Shown here: positions 21,089 to 33,223 of the stretch, piece after piece | Layout of the letters: each line of letters opens with the position of its first letter | Numbering within the stretch: position 1 is the stretch's first letter | Origin: Codonopsis lanceolata | Taxonomy: Eukaryota > Streptophyta > Magnoliopsida > Asterales > Campanulaceae | Assembly (NCBI GenBank): GCA_013146195.2 | Contig: CM028377.1 | Span: 64,997,124-65,061,123 of the forward strand | Direction of reading: 5' to 3' | DNA: 64,000 nucleotides | Notes under the pieces: generated by a model | What the model saw: the letters and a program-made list of their open reading frames with translations, nothing else | What the model was told of the DNA's origin: nothing | The model's database searches: none | Made by a program: the position numbers and the translations under genes

Positions 21089-23390
21089 ATGCTCAAACTC
21101 ACTCCCCTGTTCCTCCTCTACTTCCTCTCTTCCTTCAATGTAAGTCCATATTCATACCCACATTACAGTTTTATGTAAAATTATTCTTAAAATATCTCTT
21201 TTTGTTGTCATAGTTGGCTAGACAATTCAACAAATATATTTTGAATATGATGATAGTAGTTATGATTTTATTATAAATGTTGTCAATCTCGTTAAGTCTC
21301 CATCCAATTCGGTTAATCCAACAAAGTTCACACCATGTCTCCATTTCCAAAATTGGATGTAAACTTAAGGGGATAGATTAGGACCACATCGATTCTAAAA
21401 TTATGAATAGTTAAATTCCATTTTAAATATTGAAAGTAAGTTCTTCACATTGTTGCCCAACTTGGCAAACATGTTATTTTCCCTTAATTTATTTTGTTTG
21501 TTCTATTAATTTTTTTATTAATGGATTTATGTACATTGTTGTCTAATTTCACAGATAGCCTTCGCCGGAGAAGACCCATTAACGCCGAAGGCCTACTTGA
21601 TTCGTTACTGGAAGAAACAGATCTCTAACGACTTGCCCAAACCATGGTTCCTTCTCAACAAGGCTTCCCCGCTGTCCGCCTTTCAATTGGCGACTTTCGC
21701 AAGACTTGCCCATCAAAACGCCTTATCCACCCAACTTTCATCTTTTTGTTCCTCGGCCAACCTACTTTGCTTCCCCGATTTATCGCCGAGTCTTGTAAAA
21801 AAAAGCAGCGATTTTAACTTCACGTCCTACATGGAACAAAACTTTACCAATTACGGGACGCGTGGATACCGTGGTACCGGCTCGTTTAAGAAGTATTCGT
21901 TCCCAGACACCTCGTTTAGACAGTACAGCCGTGCCTCGTTGGACCAGGATGATAAGTTTGCCAGTTATGCCCTTGATACCAACGTCGCCCACCAAAGCTT
22001 CAACTCCTACGGAACCAAAGCCACTGACGGCTCCAGTGAATTCAAGTTATACACTTCCGGGATCAACAATCCCAACCTCAAATTCACGTCGTATTCCAGT
22101 AACGTCAAAGGAGTACGGGAACAAAAGTTTACTGTGTACAGCGATAGCTCAAACGCCGGTGACCAGTCGTTTGCTAGCTATGGTACGAATGGGAACGGAG
22201 CTGCCAACGACTTTAGCAGCTACGGGAAGGAAACAAACGTCATAGGCTCGAGCTTTTCTGGATACAGCCAAATGACTACTGGGGCAGCTGATAACTTCAC
22301 ATCATATGGCTTTGATAGCAATAATCCAAACAATAGTTTCAAGAGTTACGGCGACGGCGGCAATGCGACTGTAGATAGCTTTTCAAGTTATCGTGATCAA
22401 TCAAATGTGGGTGACGATAATTTCAAATCTTATGCCGTGGATTCCAATTCCGCGAAGGTTGACTTCAACAATTACGGAAAATCTTTCAATGAAGGTACGG
22501 ATACGTTTACTGGTTATGCTAAGGGTACAGCTAAAAATCAAGAAATTGGGTTCAAAATATATGGGGTTAATAACACTTTCAAAGATTATGCGAAAAAAGG
22601 TGTTAGTTTTGCTCAGTATTTGAATGATAACTCTGCGAACTTGACGACAATGGAGACCAGTGGCAAAGGTGTAAATAAGTGGATTGAGCCGGGAAAATTT
22701 TTCAGGGAGAAGATGTTGACGACGGGGAGTGTATTGCCGATGCCTGACATTCGTGATAAGATGCCTGAAAGGTCGTTTTTGCCCCGGGTAATTTCGTCAA
22801 AATTACCTTTTTCGACCTCGAAGATTGCAGAGCTGAAGAATATATTCAACGCGAGTGAGAACTCTAGCATGGCTGGGATGATCACCAACACGATGGCTGA
22901 GTGCGAGCGGCAGCCGAGCCGCGGTGAGACCAAGCGGTGTGTCGGCTCCGCTGAAGACATGATTGATTTCGCCACGTCAGTGTTGGGAAGGAACGTCGTC
23001 GTTCGGACCACAGAGAGCACACAAGGGTCAAAGCAGAATGTCATGATCGGCTCCGTCAAAAGAATCAACGGCGGGAAAGTGATGAAGTCGGTTTCATGCC
23101 ACCAGAGCCTGTTCCCTTACCTTCTCTATTACTGCCACTCGGTTCCTAAGGTTCGGGTCTACGAAGCGGATCTTCTTAACCCGAAAACAAAATCGAAGAT
23201 CAACCATGGTGTAGCCATTTGCCACATTGAGACATCGGACTGGAGTGCAACCCATGGTGCTTTTATTGCACTAGGGTCGGGTCCGGGTAAGATTGAGGTA
23301 TGTCACTGGATCTTTGAGAATGATATGATCTGGGCCATGGCGGACTCAGGTTTGATTGGTTCCCTGTTGATTGGGTCTGAATCGGGTTAG
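21089..23390 (+). CDS. Polygalacturonase-1 non-catalytic subunit beta-like, BURP domain protein
   Basis: Two exons, 21089-21139 and 21555-23390, joined across a phase-0 GTAAGT...CAG intron, give 628 residues, the usual length of this family. Exon 1 encodes a hydrophobic signal peptide (MLKLTPLFLLYFLSS), so the product enters the secretory pathway to the cell wall. The mature start resembles the family (PKAYLIRYWKKQISNDLPKP, then FCSSANLLCFPDL). The middle (about residues 100-370) carries 21 FxxY repeats. The C-terminal BURP domain (from FFRE, about 399) has the full pattern CH-X10-CH-X27-CH-X25-CH-X8-W. In tomato the homologue binds and modulates polygalacturonase in pectin breakdown. No frameshift or premature stop is seen. 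Assignment is by domain order; which paralogue it is cannot be told. Confidence 0.95.
21140..21554 (+). other. Intron of the BURP gene
   Basis: 415 bp, AT-rich, donor AAT|GTAAGT, acceptor TTTCACAG|ATAGCC. Removing it joins the signal-peptide codons to the mature sequence in frame. The position right after the signal peptide is common in BURP genes. Confidence 0.85.
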
Positions 23391-23550
23391 GTATAATAAG
23401 GCGATCCATTGGTTCAACTTCAACCAACCCCAAGTTACCAGGCATATAATAATAATTGGGGTGATGTTTTTAAGGTTAATCAATGTTGTTTGTTTTAAGT
23501 TTATTATTTATGAACAACTTTATGTGAAACAACACTTTGGATATTAATAT
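23391..23550 (+). terminator. 3' untranslated region and probable polyadenylation region
   Basis: AT-rich sequence with AATAA-type signals (AATAAGG at 23395, AATAATAATT near 23447). No sharp site can be fixed; the transcript probably ends before the MITE at 23552. Confidence 0.4.
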
Positions 23551-23551
23551 G

Positions 23552-24224
23552 ACATTTTGATTTAACTTATCTGGAAGTGCTTATAACTTATAATTTATCA
23601 TAAGTTGTTTTTAAAGCGTTTAATTTCACTTATTGTAAAGTAAGTCATAAGTCATGTACAAGTCACTTAAAGCACATGTAAAGCAATAAGCTGTAAACAC
23701 TAAGCTTAGTCCTTAATTCTACTTTTCAAAAACATATGAATCCTCTTCTTTATTGAAATTTTATATATTCCAAGATTACCCTTCTTAATAATAGTAATAA
23801 AAACAAAATGTAATAATAATAATAATAATTATTATTATTATAAATAATAATAATAAAAGGAGTTATAATAATATTAATAAATAACAAATATGAATAATGC
23901 TAATAGTTATAATAATAATAAAAATAATAAATATAGTATTAATAATGATAAATATAATTATTATAATAACAATAATAATAATAATGCTAATAATAATAAT
24001 ACTAAAAATTAATATTAATAATAATATTTATTAATCAAATCAATAATAATAATATAAATAAAATTAATACTATTATTAATATAATAAAATAAATACTTAA
24101 TAATAGTGATAAAATTTGTATTAATATTAATAAAATAATAAAAAGTGATAATAATAATACTAATAAATAAAATAAATAATAATGATAATAATACAATTAA
24201 AATTAATAATAATAATAATAAATA

Positions 24225-24255
<31 letters not shown>

Positions 24256-24491
24256 TAAATCACATTTTGTGATGATGCTATTTTAGTATTTATATTTGAT
24301 TTCAGCATTATTTCAACTTATTAATCAAACACACACACACACCAACTTTTGAAAGCTAATCAGCACTTTTAAAAAAGCTAAATCAAATATTACTTAGTTA
24401 TTAGTCATCAGTCATAAGTCATAAGTAATAAATCATCAGTCATAAGTAATAAGTCATCAACAAATATCAATAAGTTAAATCAAACAGGCCC
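23552..24491. mobile_element. AAT-rich MITE
   Basis: Terminal inverted repeats TTTGATTTAACTTAT (left, about 23557) and ATAAGTTAAATCAAACAGGCCC (right, 24470-24491). Sub-terminal ATAAGTCATAAGT-type repeats occur at both ends. The left terminus is degenerate and no target duplication is clear. It lies 160 bp after the BURP stop codon, so transcripts could read into it. Confidence 0.6.
23808..24255. repeat. (AAT)n / (TAA)n trinucleotide tract
   Basis: About 450 bp of imperfect AAT/TTA triplets forming the core of the MITE. Expected to be highly length-variable. Confidence 0.9.
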
Positions 24492-24537
24492 ATAATGATA
24501 CATTAGTGCATTAGTAATTTAGTACATTCTCACTCCG

Positions 24538-25088
24538 TGATGAGCTCGGCTCAAATCCTGGTCACGTGCTGGACATATGTGCCCTCACGTGATAAGCATA
24601 TGGAAGATAGGGACCAGGAAAAGAGTCACCCGAGCAGGAATCCTCCTACCAATCTGATCGAGCAGGGAACAAGGCTGGTCGAATAAGCCAGATATCCATT
24701 CCAAAACTTAATTGTCAGATAACTCTGGAGCCCGAGATTTATGCCACGGCCCCGTCAGTTACGCGTTCAATCCGTATTTATGGTCATAAAAGCATATGAT
24801 CTTTCCATAATAATGACTCAGCCGGATTCCACTCCCAGAAGGGCTATATATACCTTACAATACTTCATTTCAAATGTACATTCACTTTTACACACCCAAA
24901 ACTCTTTCGTTTCGCTTTCACAAGCTAAAAACTTACTCTCACGCCTGAGAGGTTTTGCGAAGCCATGCCTTGCATTCCTTCTAAAATTTTCTTCTTTTGA
25001 CAGGGTTTTCACAGGATCACACCTTTACATAAGCCTAGATATTCTACAAACCGCAAGGAACGGTCCAAGACCAAATTGTGTAGCATCA
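24538..25088 (+). repeat. Tat-2 5' LTR
   Basis: 551 bp, TGATGAGCTCGG to GTAGCATCA. TATA-like TATATATA at 24845-24852. Relative to the 3' copy it lacks about 38 bp after GAGCAGGA. The LTRs differ at many positions, so this insertion looks older than the Tat element at the window ends. Confidence 0.82.
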
Positions 25089-25090
25089 GT

Positions 25091-25107
25091 TTGGTTCCGT
25101 TGCCGGG
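25091..25107 (+). promoter_or_regulatory. Primer-binding site, tRNA-Asp-like
   Basis: TTGGTTCCGTTGCCGGG, identical to the site at 1035 in the other Tat element. Confidence 0.7.
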
Positions 25108-25149
25108 AAAAGAAAATCTTCAATTCATTTCATCGAAAACTTTATTAGC

Positions 25150-25954
25150 ATGACTAAGAACGGTAAGGGACATGTTGGAGCAAGTGAAAATGTTGGTGGG
25201 GATATGTATGTGTACCAAAGAGATTGGCCACCAATCAATAACCGACCCGAAGAGGTTCCCCAGCCTGATCAGCTTCCAAGGAATGGGCTTCCTCTAATAG
25301 GCGGGGCAATGACCAGATCCCAAGCAGCAGCTCAACATGCACCAATAGGCAAGGCTGGTTTCTTCCCAACGAATGATCCACGTCAGCCCGATTTGAGAAA
25401 TCAGTTGCAACAACAAAGGGCCAATTCGATTGAATTACGTGATCAACTGAATCAACGTCGAGAGGCTGCTCGAATTTATCCGGTGGCAGAACCTGTCCCC
25501 CTGAATGAGAAAGCAGAGGCTCAAGCTCTTCATAATCAGGCTCAATATTTGAACAGGATGTTCGTACTGAACCAACAATTGGTCGCGTTGGGTCAGCCAC
25601 CAGTTCCCATAGAGGAACAGTTAATTCTAATCGTGCCCGCAGTGAGTGCTCCACAAATGGTAGAAAAGGTGCCTAGTGTTGGCGGCCATGCCCCACACAG
25701 ACCCCCTTTGGCCATCTATCAAGCACTAGCTCAAAATCGAGCAGAAAGTGGTGGCAGCCACAATCAAGGTACTCGTGTGGTTGAGATCCACGAGGAAAGG
25801 CGTGAACGAGAAAGACGTCGTGCCAGAGAGCCCAGTATGGTCGCTGAGTCACAGCCTGCCAGTAGGCGGAGCCGAAGAGATGAGCATGAACACTCCTATC
25901 CCTCTCGTTCTGATGCGGGAGCAAGGGGGACTTTAGCGCTTCACTCAAGTCAAG
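25150..25954 (+). pseudogene. Tat-2 gag, N-terminal part (interrupted)
   Basis: Open from ATG 25150 (MTKNGKGHVGASENV). Gln/Asn-rich coil with MFVLNQQLVALGQPPVPIEE, parallel to the same segment at 1113-1931, then an Arg-rich region (ERRERERRRAREP). The frame runs into an insertion after 25954; gag resumes at 27186. Confidence 0.7.
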
Positions 25955-27185
25955 AAAAAGTTGCACACCAAATCATTATTTCATGGTGCATAAGGGCTGA
26001 TTGGAAAGTTTATGGGACACGGGTTGACAAAATAATCCAAGGTAGATTTGGGTGTGCACGCAAAAGGTACAAGGGGAACTCGGCTACAAGTCATAAACCT
26101 AAGGGGGTTTGTAAAACAAGGCACGGTTACAAGAAAGTCACATCAACCAACATTAACCCTAGGGGGTATTGTGCAACATGGGTTCAAGGGTGTGGAAGGT
26201 TGCATGGTCATTCACACACAAGGAAGGACTTGCATGGGAGGTAACTAATTGGGGCAGGTCGTGGTTGGAATTAATGATTGCTTGGATGCTACTTACGGTT
26301 CAAGAAACGACGTACATGGAAAGGGAGAAGAGGGCAGCTGCATGGGGCTTCAAAAGGGACAGCCAAAGCAATCCTTAGGCTTGTAGGATTGGTTTAAATT
26401 AAGTAATTATGTTAAATCCCGTTTTTGTAAAGTAATGCCCTTAAAAGACTATGTTTTACTTGGTAGTTTCCTATTTTAATTGCTAATTAGAGTCCCTTAA
26501 GGACTTAGAAGTTGTTTTACTTTCCTTATAGAATTAGGGTTTATTTGTAAGTATAAATAGGGCTTATTTTCATTGAATAACACAGATTGGTTTTTGGTGT
26601 GAAACACATTGCAAAGAACGAGTTCGTTCTTCCTTCGATTATTCTTTCAAGGTGAGTGAAACCTAGATAGATTAATCAGCGGTATTCTTTACGACAAGTG
26701 AGTGAAGCTTGTTCGGTGAAACTGATTCTAACCTTCTCTATTTCTTCTTATTTTTATTTGTCCGTGGCAGCCTCTTCTCCTTCCAAGGAGGAGCAGCTTT
26801 TGGGCAGTTTAAACCTCCAACAAACGTGGACTGTTTTGGGTCAGCATAGTCCAGAACGTGGGCTGTTTGAGGGGCAGGTTGGACGTGAGTTTGGGAGGCA
26901 TTTTGGGCAGGTTCTGTACGTGGAAGTGGCTGGAATTAGGAGGTAGTTTGGTCAGTCCATAACTATATAAGGGTAGGCGTGTTGGAGCAGTTTTTAAGGT
27001 TATAAACTTATCAAATCCAGCTAGGGTTTTGGGTTGTAATTTTCAAAAGAAGCTTCATAATTTTGGGCAGATTTTTAGAGAGTTTTGGGTGTGTTTTTTG
27101 AGCAGTTTTGGGGAGAATTGCGGCTGTTCTTGGACTGTTGATTCAGCCATAGGGATGTCCGTTTTGCTGGAACAAATTCAGTGAT
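25955..27185. mobile_element. Unclassified 1.23 kb insertion in gag
   Basis: The direct repeat TCAAG (25950-25954 and 27186-27190) brackets it, and the Ser/Arg-rich gag frame continues on the far side (ASAYASHSHYSHRSRRTSPR). Inside are GTATAAATAGGG (about 26550) and splice-like sites AAGGTGAG (about 26650) and CCGTGGCAG (about 26770), which resembles an LTR with a promoter. The ends are not TG...CA, so a solo LTR is not proven. It has no recognisable protein. Confidence 0.4.
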
Positions 27186-28466
27186 TCAAGCTTCCGCATA
27201 TGCATCACATTCTCATTACTCTCATCGATCTCGTCGGACATCACCTCGTCGCGAGCATGACAGATGAGCAGATCACCATGAGGCCCTTAGACCGCCAAGG
27301 GTTCCCAGCAAATTATAGCACAACCCGTTGAGGCCCTTTTGGCTGTTGTAGCTCAGCCCGTGGTGATCCCTACGGCGCCATTACCAACACAACCTTAGAC
27401 AATGGCTGAGGTTTTGGCAATAGTGCAGGCAAGGATGGATGGATGGGAGGCTGGTCACCGACCTGACGGGACGGTTCGGTCAACAGATGGTAGTCCTTTT
27501 GCGGACTGGATCGAAAACAAACCTCCAGCTCAGGGGGCTGTCTTTCCAAATTTCAACAAGTACTTGGGAAAAACCCAGGCAGGAGATTGATTACGCTCGT
27601 TTGAGGCACATGTCAGCTTAGTAACTAGTAATGAAGCCTTGAAAATGAAAGCATTTACAAGGGCTATTCACGGTAAAGCCTAAAGCTGGTTGGGGCATTT
27701 CCCGATAGGATATATAACAACATGGAAGGATCTGAGGGAGAAGTTTTTAGCAGGGTTTGGTTCCACCGTAGCTCTTCCAAAAAGTTGTTTCGATTTCTGC
27801 AATGTGGTCCAGGGAGTTGATGAATCTTCTCACAGTTATGTGGAGCGATTCACAAAGGTGCTCGAGCAGGTCACGTGCATGACCGAAGGGGAGGTCACAC
27901 TTTGTTTTTTGAATAACATGCGAAGTAGGGGCCTAAAACAGGAGTTGGTAATGCATCCACCAGCAACTCAAGGTGAGATGCTTGCTCTGGCTCAGTTATT
28001 TAGCTCGACGAAGGTCGATCAGAAAGGAAAGGGGAAAGAGAGAGCAAAAAGTACCTCGGCGGCAACGATAGCTCCTGGCTCAGGAACCAACAATAATTTT
28101 CGGAGATATCGGAACAGGACTTCTGACTCGACTCAACGATTTAGAGAGCATCATTTTACTCCCCTGAACACTTCAAGGGAGGAAATTATGATGCAAATCC
28201 AGAATGATCTTCATGATCCCTACCCCATGAATCCAAACACAGCCCAATATCGGGATAACATAAAATTTTGTGCTTATCACAACGATGTGGGACATGTCAC
28301 GGAAGAATGTTTTATCCTCAACAAGGAAATCCAACGCTTGATCAATCAATGGCATCTTGATAGATTCAAGCAAGGAAATAACAATGGGAATAATCATCGT
28401 GACCCTCTTGTCGGGGAGGAAACTGAGAAACAGGGGAAATGCCCCTCAAATACATGGAGTTGTTAA
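27186..28466 (+). pseudogene. Tat-2 gag, core and finger (frameshifted)
   Basis: Gag core at about 27590-28010: VTSNEALKMKAFTRAIHGKA, a stop (TAA near 27682), then ITTWKDLREKFLAGF and VERFTKVLEQVT. The finger is CAYHNDVGHVTEECF at about 28270. Same order as the first Tat element. At least two frame changes and one stop. Confidence 0.75.
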
Positions 28467-28978
28467 CGTAATTCTTAAGGAAGAACTCAGCTCAACTCAA
28501 TTGGGAAAATACATCTACTCGCTATCAACGGTGATGAGTATGCAACCAGTGACTCGGTTTGGCGAGCAGACCATTCACTTCACTCGCAGTGAGTTAGCAA
28601 GTACAACTTTAGCTTCCGAGCAGCCTTTGGTTATATCAGCTTTGATTAACAATTGACAGGTGCATCGAGTGCTTGTTGACACAGGAGCATGTCGCAACGT
28701 GCTTTACTACAATTGTTTCAAGGAAATCGGTCTCACTGATGCTTGCTTGAAACCTTACTTGGGAACTCTGGAAGGATTCACAAACCACAAGGTTGGCGTC
28801 AAAGGCACACTCGATCTAGAGGTCTACATAGGTGATGGAGAGCACACGAGGCTGGAGGCCATTACCTTTTTCGTCAGTGATCTAAAGTCACCATACAATG
28901 CCATGCATTCCTTACATGGCCCACTTCCAAATGGTTGCCTCAATACCCCACTAGCGAGCAAAGTTTTATACTGACAGT
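28467..28978 (+). pseudogene. Tat-2 aspartic protease (truncated)
   Basis: HRVLVDTGACRNVLYYNCF (about 28660) holds the DTGA active site; a TGA replaces the codon just before it (28657). It continues through LDLEVYIGDGEH to SPYNAMHS and ends at 28974, close to the deletion junction that removes RT and RNase H. Confidence 0.7.
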
Positions 28979-29004
28979 GGAATTGGGATTCTTCACAGCC
29001 AACC

Positions 29005-29674
29005 CCGAGAAATGTGGGAGTATATTTCGGATACACAGAAAAAGAAACAAAACCATTAGCCACCATCACTGAGAACAACATCATTAATTTTGTCCATAAC
29101 CATATTTTGTGTCGTTTTGGGTTACCCAGAGCTATTGTTTCTGATCATGGCACACAGTTCTTTGATAAATTTACGACAGAGTGTAACAGGATGTATGTTA
29201 AGCATTGACAATCTTCAGTCACATATCCACAAGGAAATGGACAAGCGGAAGCCACGAACAAACAAATCATGCACGCTCTAAAATGAAATTTGGACGATCG
29301 AGCAGGGAAATGGGCGGATGAGCTGCCCGTTTTATGGTCAATCAAGACAACTGTAAAGGGCTTAACAGGCGAAACACATTTTGCTTTCACATATGGTTCT
29401 AAGGCTGTAATCCCGATAGAAACAACTTTTTCCCAGTTACAGAATGGTTAATTACAAGCAGAAAGCTAAAAGCATTTCAAATCGGGGTTGGGTCTTCAGG
29501 AAAATCGAAGTTATAGGACAGCAACCAAAGCGAGGAAAATTGTCACCTAATTGGGAAGGCCCATTTAAAGTTACAGGAATCATAAGGGAGGGCACTTCCA
29601 CCTTACAAAATCAAGAGGGAAAAAATTTGAAGCATCCCTGGCACGCTGATCATTTGAAGAAATATTACCATTAA
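29005..29674 (+). pseudogene. Tat-2 integrase, C-terminal two thirds
   Basis: Begins at KETKPLATITENNIINFVHN, followed by RAIVSDHGTQF (second catalytic Asp) and YPQGNGQAEATNKQ (catalytic Glu). The zinc-binding N-terminus and first catalytic Asp are absent because of the deletion. Stops at 29206 and 29284 break the core. The C-terminal module WEGPFKVTGIIREGTSTL...HPWHADHLKKYYH ends with TAA at 29674. Confidence 0.75.
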
Positions 29675-30210
29675 CGTGGTATTAATTTGACAGTTACTTT
29701 TTATTTCTGTACTTACATTGAAGGATTTTCCAATAAAAGTCTCTTGAAAGTTCTTGATCAAAGTTGTTTGAAAATTATTACTTTGTTGTTTGAAAAGTTT
29801 TGGGCCCTGCCCGTCAAAAGGAAAATATTCTCGAACAGATATAAACATAGCTTTGCCCGATAAATCGGGTAAAGTAGGGCCCTGCCTGGTATGTATTTTA
29901 AGTTTGAATGCCTCGACGTGAGAAGGGAGACAACCCACTGCCCGGTATTGTTTGACGACTTTGTTTGCCATGGCAACAAAGGGAGAAAAGTCTCGTTCAA
30001 ATAAATATTCATCCTGAATTATAAGCTATTAACAGTTTAATAAACCAAGGGCCATGCCTAGTTAAAGCGGCCAAACAATTCTGCCCGATAAATCGAGCAG
30101 AAGGCAATTATTTGGATGTATGCCAAATTATCATAAGGGGCCTTACCTGATAACATTTTTTATTTTTTATTTTTACAAAGGCATTGTATCAAAAAAATAA
30201 AAAAAAAAAA

Positions 30211-30263
<53 letters not shown>

Positions 30264-30367
30264 AAAAGAGCGAGCATTCACATACAGTGGTAAACAAAAA
30301 AGTCTTCATTTTATTATCATTAAAAATTACATTCGAGGAAGGCTATTACAAAAACAATTACAATATA
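29675..30367. other. Tat-2 spacer between integrase and antisense ORF
   Basis: Non-coding. Several copies of GGGCCCTGCC-like and GCCCGATAAATCGGG-like motifs (about 29800-30145), the latter palindromic, then A-rich DNA and a (TA)n tract at 30215-30260. The 3' ends of the sense and antisense genes converge here. Confidence 0.65.
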
Positions 30368-33223
30368 TCAATTCACCCCTTGCTTAGTGGTTTTTCCCGG
30401 CGCTTCAAGCTCGGCAAAGATTCTATCCATTTCGGATTGCAAGTTGGGAGGAAGAGGAGGAGGAAGAGAAGGAAGCTGAATCGTGTCTTGTCCAGGAGGA
30501 GGTGACAGGTTTGTCTTTGAGCCAGCCGAGGGAGCAGGCTGATTATCAACATCTATAATAACTGGATCGTCGGACTGGGGAACAAGATTGTCATCTTCAT
30601 CCTCATTGGCCTCACGCTCAAATATAGCATTCATCTGGTCGATCACATTGTTGGCCAACGGAGTGGGAGGAATCCACTCCGGCTCATCGGCTTCCCGGTC
30701 ATTATTTGCTATGATCCCCAACGCATCTTCATTATAAGGGACCAAAGCATGACTCTTCCGGACCTCAGCACACCAAGGCGAAGCCGCTCCCCACTGCGCC
30801 ATTAGTTCCGGTGTTATGCCTGGAAGCCCGCAGCTCGCCAGCATGCGAAGAACGTGGTTGCACCCTTGAGAATAATAGGGGACCAGTTTCGCATCCACGA
30901 GCTGCTCGAGTCTGGCTGACTGATTGAAGTCTTCTACAGCAGCAGTCTTGGCAACAGCGACTTCCCTGGCAAGCCTTGCCTGCCAGGCTCTCTCCTTCTG
31001 CTCGGTCGCAACCTGAGCATCCTCAGTTTTCTTCCTTTCCTCGCTCAAGGTCTTCTGAGTGGCAACCTCCTCATTTTGAGCAAACTCCACCAGGGCCTTC
31101 AAGAGGATAATCTCCTCCTCGAGCTTGGTCAGTTCGGCAACCTTGGCAAGGACCTCATTGTCATTGGCCAGCAAATCCTCCTTGTATGAGTGGGTAGCCT
31201 CATCGGATTTCCTCTTCTGCTCGAACAAGGCCCTAGCCTTATCTTTATATTCGTTTGCACGTTTGTGCAGGAGAGTAACTTGGAGGTGAACTGTAAAACA
31301 ACAAACACAAATGAGCAGAAGTCATACACATTAATATCCACTATATTCATGAAGCAACGAGCATAACTTACCTCGTTGACCAGCAAGCCAATTTCATCAA
31401 GAAAAATGTTATTCGGAGTATCGGCATCCCGACGCAGAACGTTGGACTGGACAACCCTTTTCAGAATCCCCTGCCCGCACACGACACTCATCATCCCCCG
31501 ATCCCGAAGATTGATTCCTTCAAAAGGAGGAACAGCAGCGACCTCGTTAACCAATGCCCTTACCCCTTCTCGGGATATGGGCATCACAAAGTTGGCCCTC
31601 AACCAACTAGGTGTACCACTCCGTAGTGGCTCTTCGCAGCGAGGAGTGGGAGGTGGCAGCCTCGTAACCGGGGGAGTCGGAATGATGGGGGAAAGCAAGG
31701 GACCAGACACCCTTGAATTTTTTCTTGTGGTGCATCCTCCCCTGTTCGGGATCGGATGCTTCGACCTCAAGCTCAGGCGTCGGTCATAGCTGGTCTTTTC
31801 CGAGATGAGTGCTCGGTGATTGGTGCCGTTACGGGGGGAGATTTCGGCTCGGCGGAGGAGCTAAGAGCCCGAGATGATTTCCTACTCTTTTAAGCAAAAA
31901 GAGCCTTGGGCAAGGAAGCAGACAAAGGCTGATCGCGGCCTATCAGCTCACCATGGCGAGGAACAAATCTCGCCTTGAAGTCAGTCTTTCGCTATCTCTG
32001 TATATCCTTCACCACTGTTAGAAAAAACAAAACAAATTAGAAACCATCAAGATGTATTTTTTCCAATGTTCAAAATAACAAGAATATATACCAGCATCAT
32101 CAAAATCAAGACGGGGGTACAATCTCCCGTCAGACCGCATAACTCGCACTTACTGGGAAACTTGTTTTCATGACAAGTCCCCCAAAAAGGATGGGCAGGT
32201 TCGGGTGCAACGGCGATCATGGGCTCAACACCCTCCAGAGGAGCAGGATACATCCTGGCCAGACGCAAGACCTTACAATCCTGCACGATTGATTTCCAAT
32301 CAATCAGACATTGTTGACCCTGCTCGGTCACCCCCAGCGCGTCTCTCAACATCGCCATGAACCTATCCTCTCCGATGAAGGTAGCATGTCGGTCATAGGT
32401 CGGAGGTTTCATTTCATAAGGGGTTGGGGCAAATAGCCACCCAACCCGGAACTCTACAACGATAATCCTCTTGTCCCACTTATCAACCTTGTGGGGAAAC
32501 TCAGTAAACAACTTCAACACCCAAGCTTTTAAACCACCAGTAATCCTGCCCGATCTATTGTCCTTGGTGAAATGGAAGAGCTTACGAGTATGGTCATTTC
32601 TGGTTCAAAGTCGACCAGCCTGCAGGTCACACTGAAGGCGATCAAAATCAACATGGTGGTGAGTTGGAGATCACATGGAACAACATTGGTCTCCCTCAGA
32701 AACTTGACAATAAAAAGGTCTAACGGGAAGCACATCATGACACGAAAGAAGTCATAGAAGAAGACTATTCTCTTCGTCTTACTTCTCATTTGAGGAGGAG
32801 TCATCTCGGACTCATAAGGAACTCCTCGATAATCCTCCTCAGAAATTCCAATCGAGTTGAACCAATTCCTGACCTCTACAATTGAGTCAATTGACTCCTA
32901 GTGAGCAAGCGAGCTTAGGTTGTAGTAATCTTCGTTCCGATATCTCCGTCCTGCTCGAGGTCGTCCAACCAACTCCTCATCGCTAGGGATCCCACTCGAG
33001 CTCGCCTCATCCACCTCATCTTGATCGGTGGTTACGTCATTCACAATCCTCTCAGTCAGGACTCGGGTGCTCGCTTCCTTATCCTTGTCCTCAGAAGCAT
33101 GTATCTCAGATCCAGTCCGCTCAGAATCTGTTGGTACATGGTTCTCTTGAGCACCATGATCATAGTTGTATGCTTCTCGCTCGTGGTCAGAGTCATCATC
33201 AAACAGTCGAAGGGGGAAGACAT
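30368..33223 (-). pseudogene. Tat-2 antisense ORF (plant transposon-type protein), frameshifted
   Basis: Runs opposite to gag-pol, from ATG 33223 (MSSPFD, right after a TGTAG acceptor) to 30368. Pieces: FFYDFFRVMMCFPLDLFIVKFL at 32740, VEFRVGWLFAPTP at 32450, HPFWGTCHENKFPSKC at 32185, a spliced junction with GTAAGT near 31370, then a coiled coil (LTKLEEEIILLKALVE) and a Pro/Asp-rich tail. The same order is found at 57071-59758. Extra antisense ORFs are known in the Tat lineage; their function is unknown. Several frame changes break this copy. Confidence 0.7.

Noticed and set aside
24015..24308. Ile/Leu-rich minus-strand frame resembling a membrane protein
   Set aside because: It is a translation of the AAT/TTA trinucleotide tract of the MITE.
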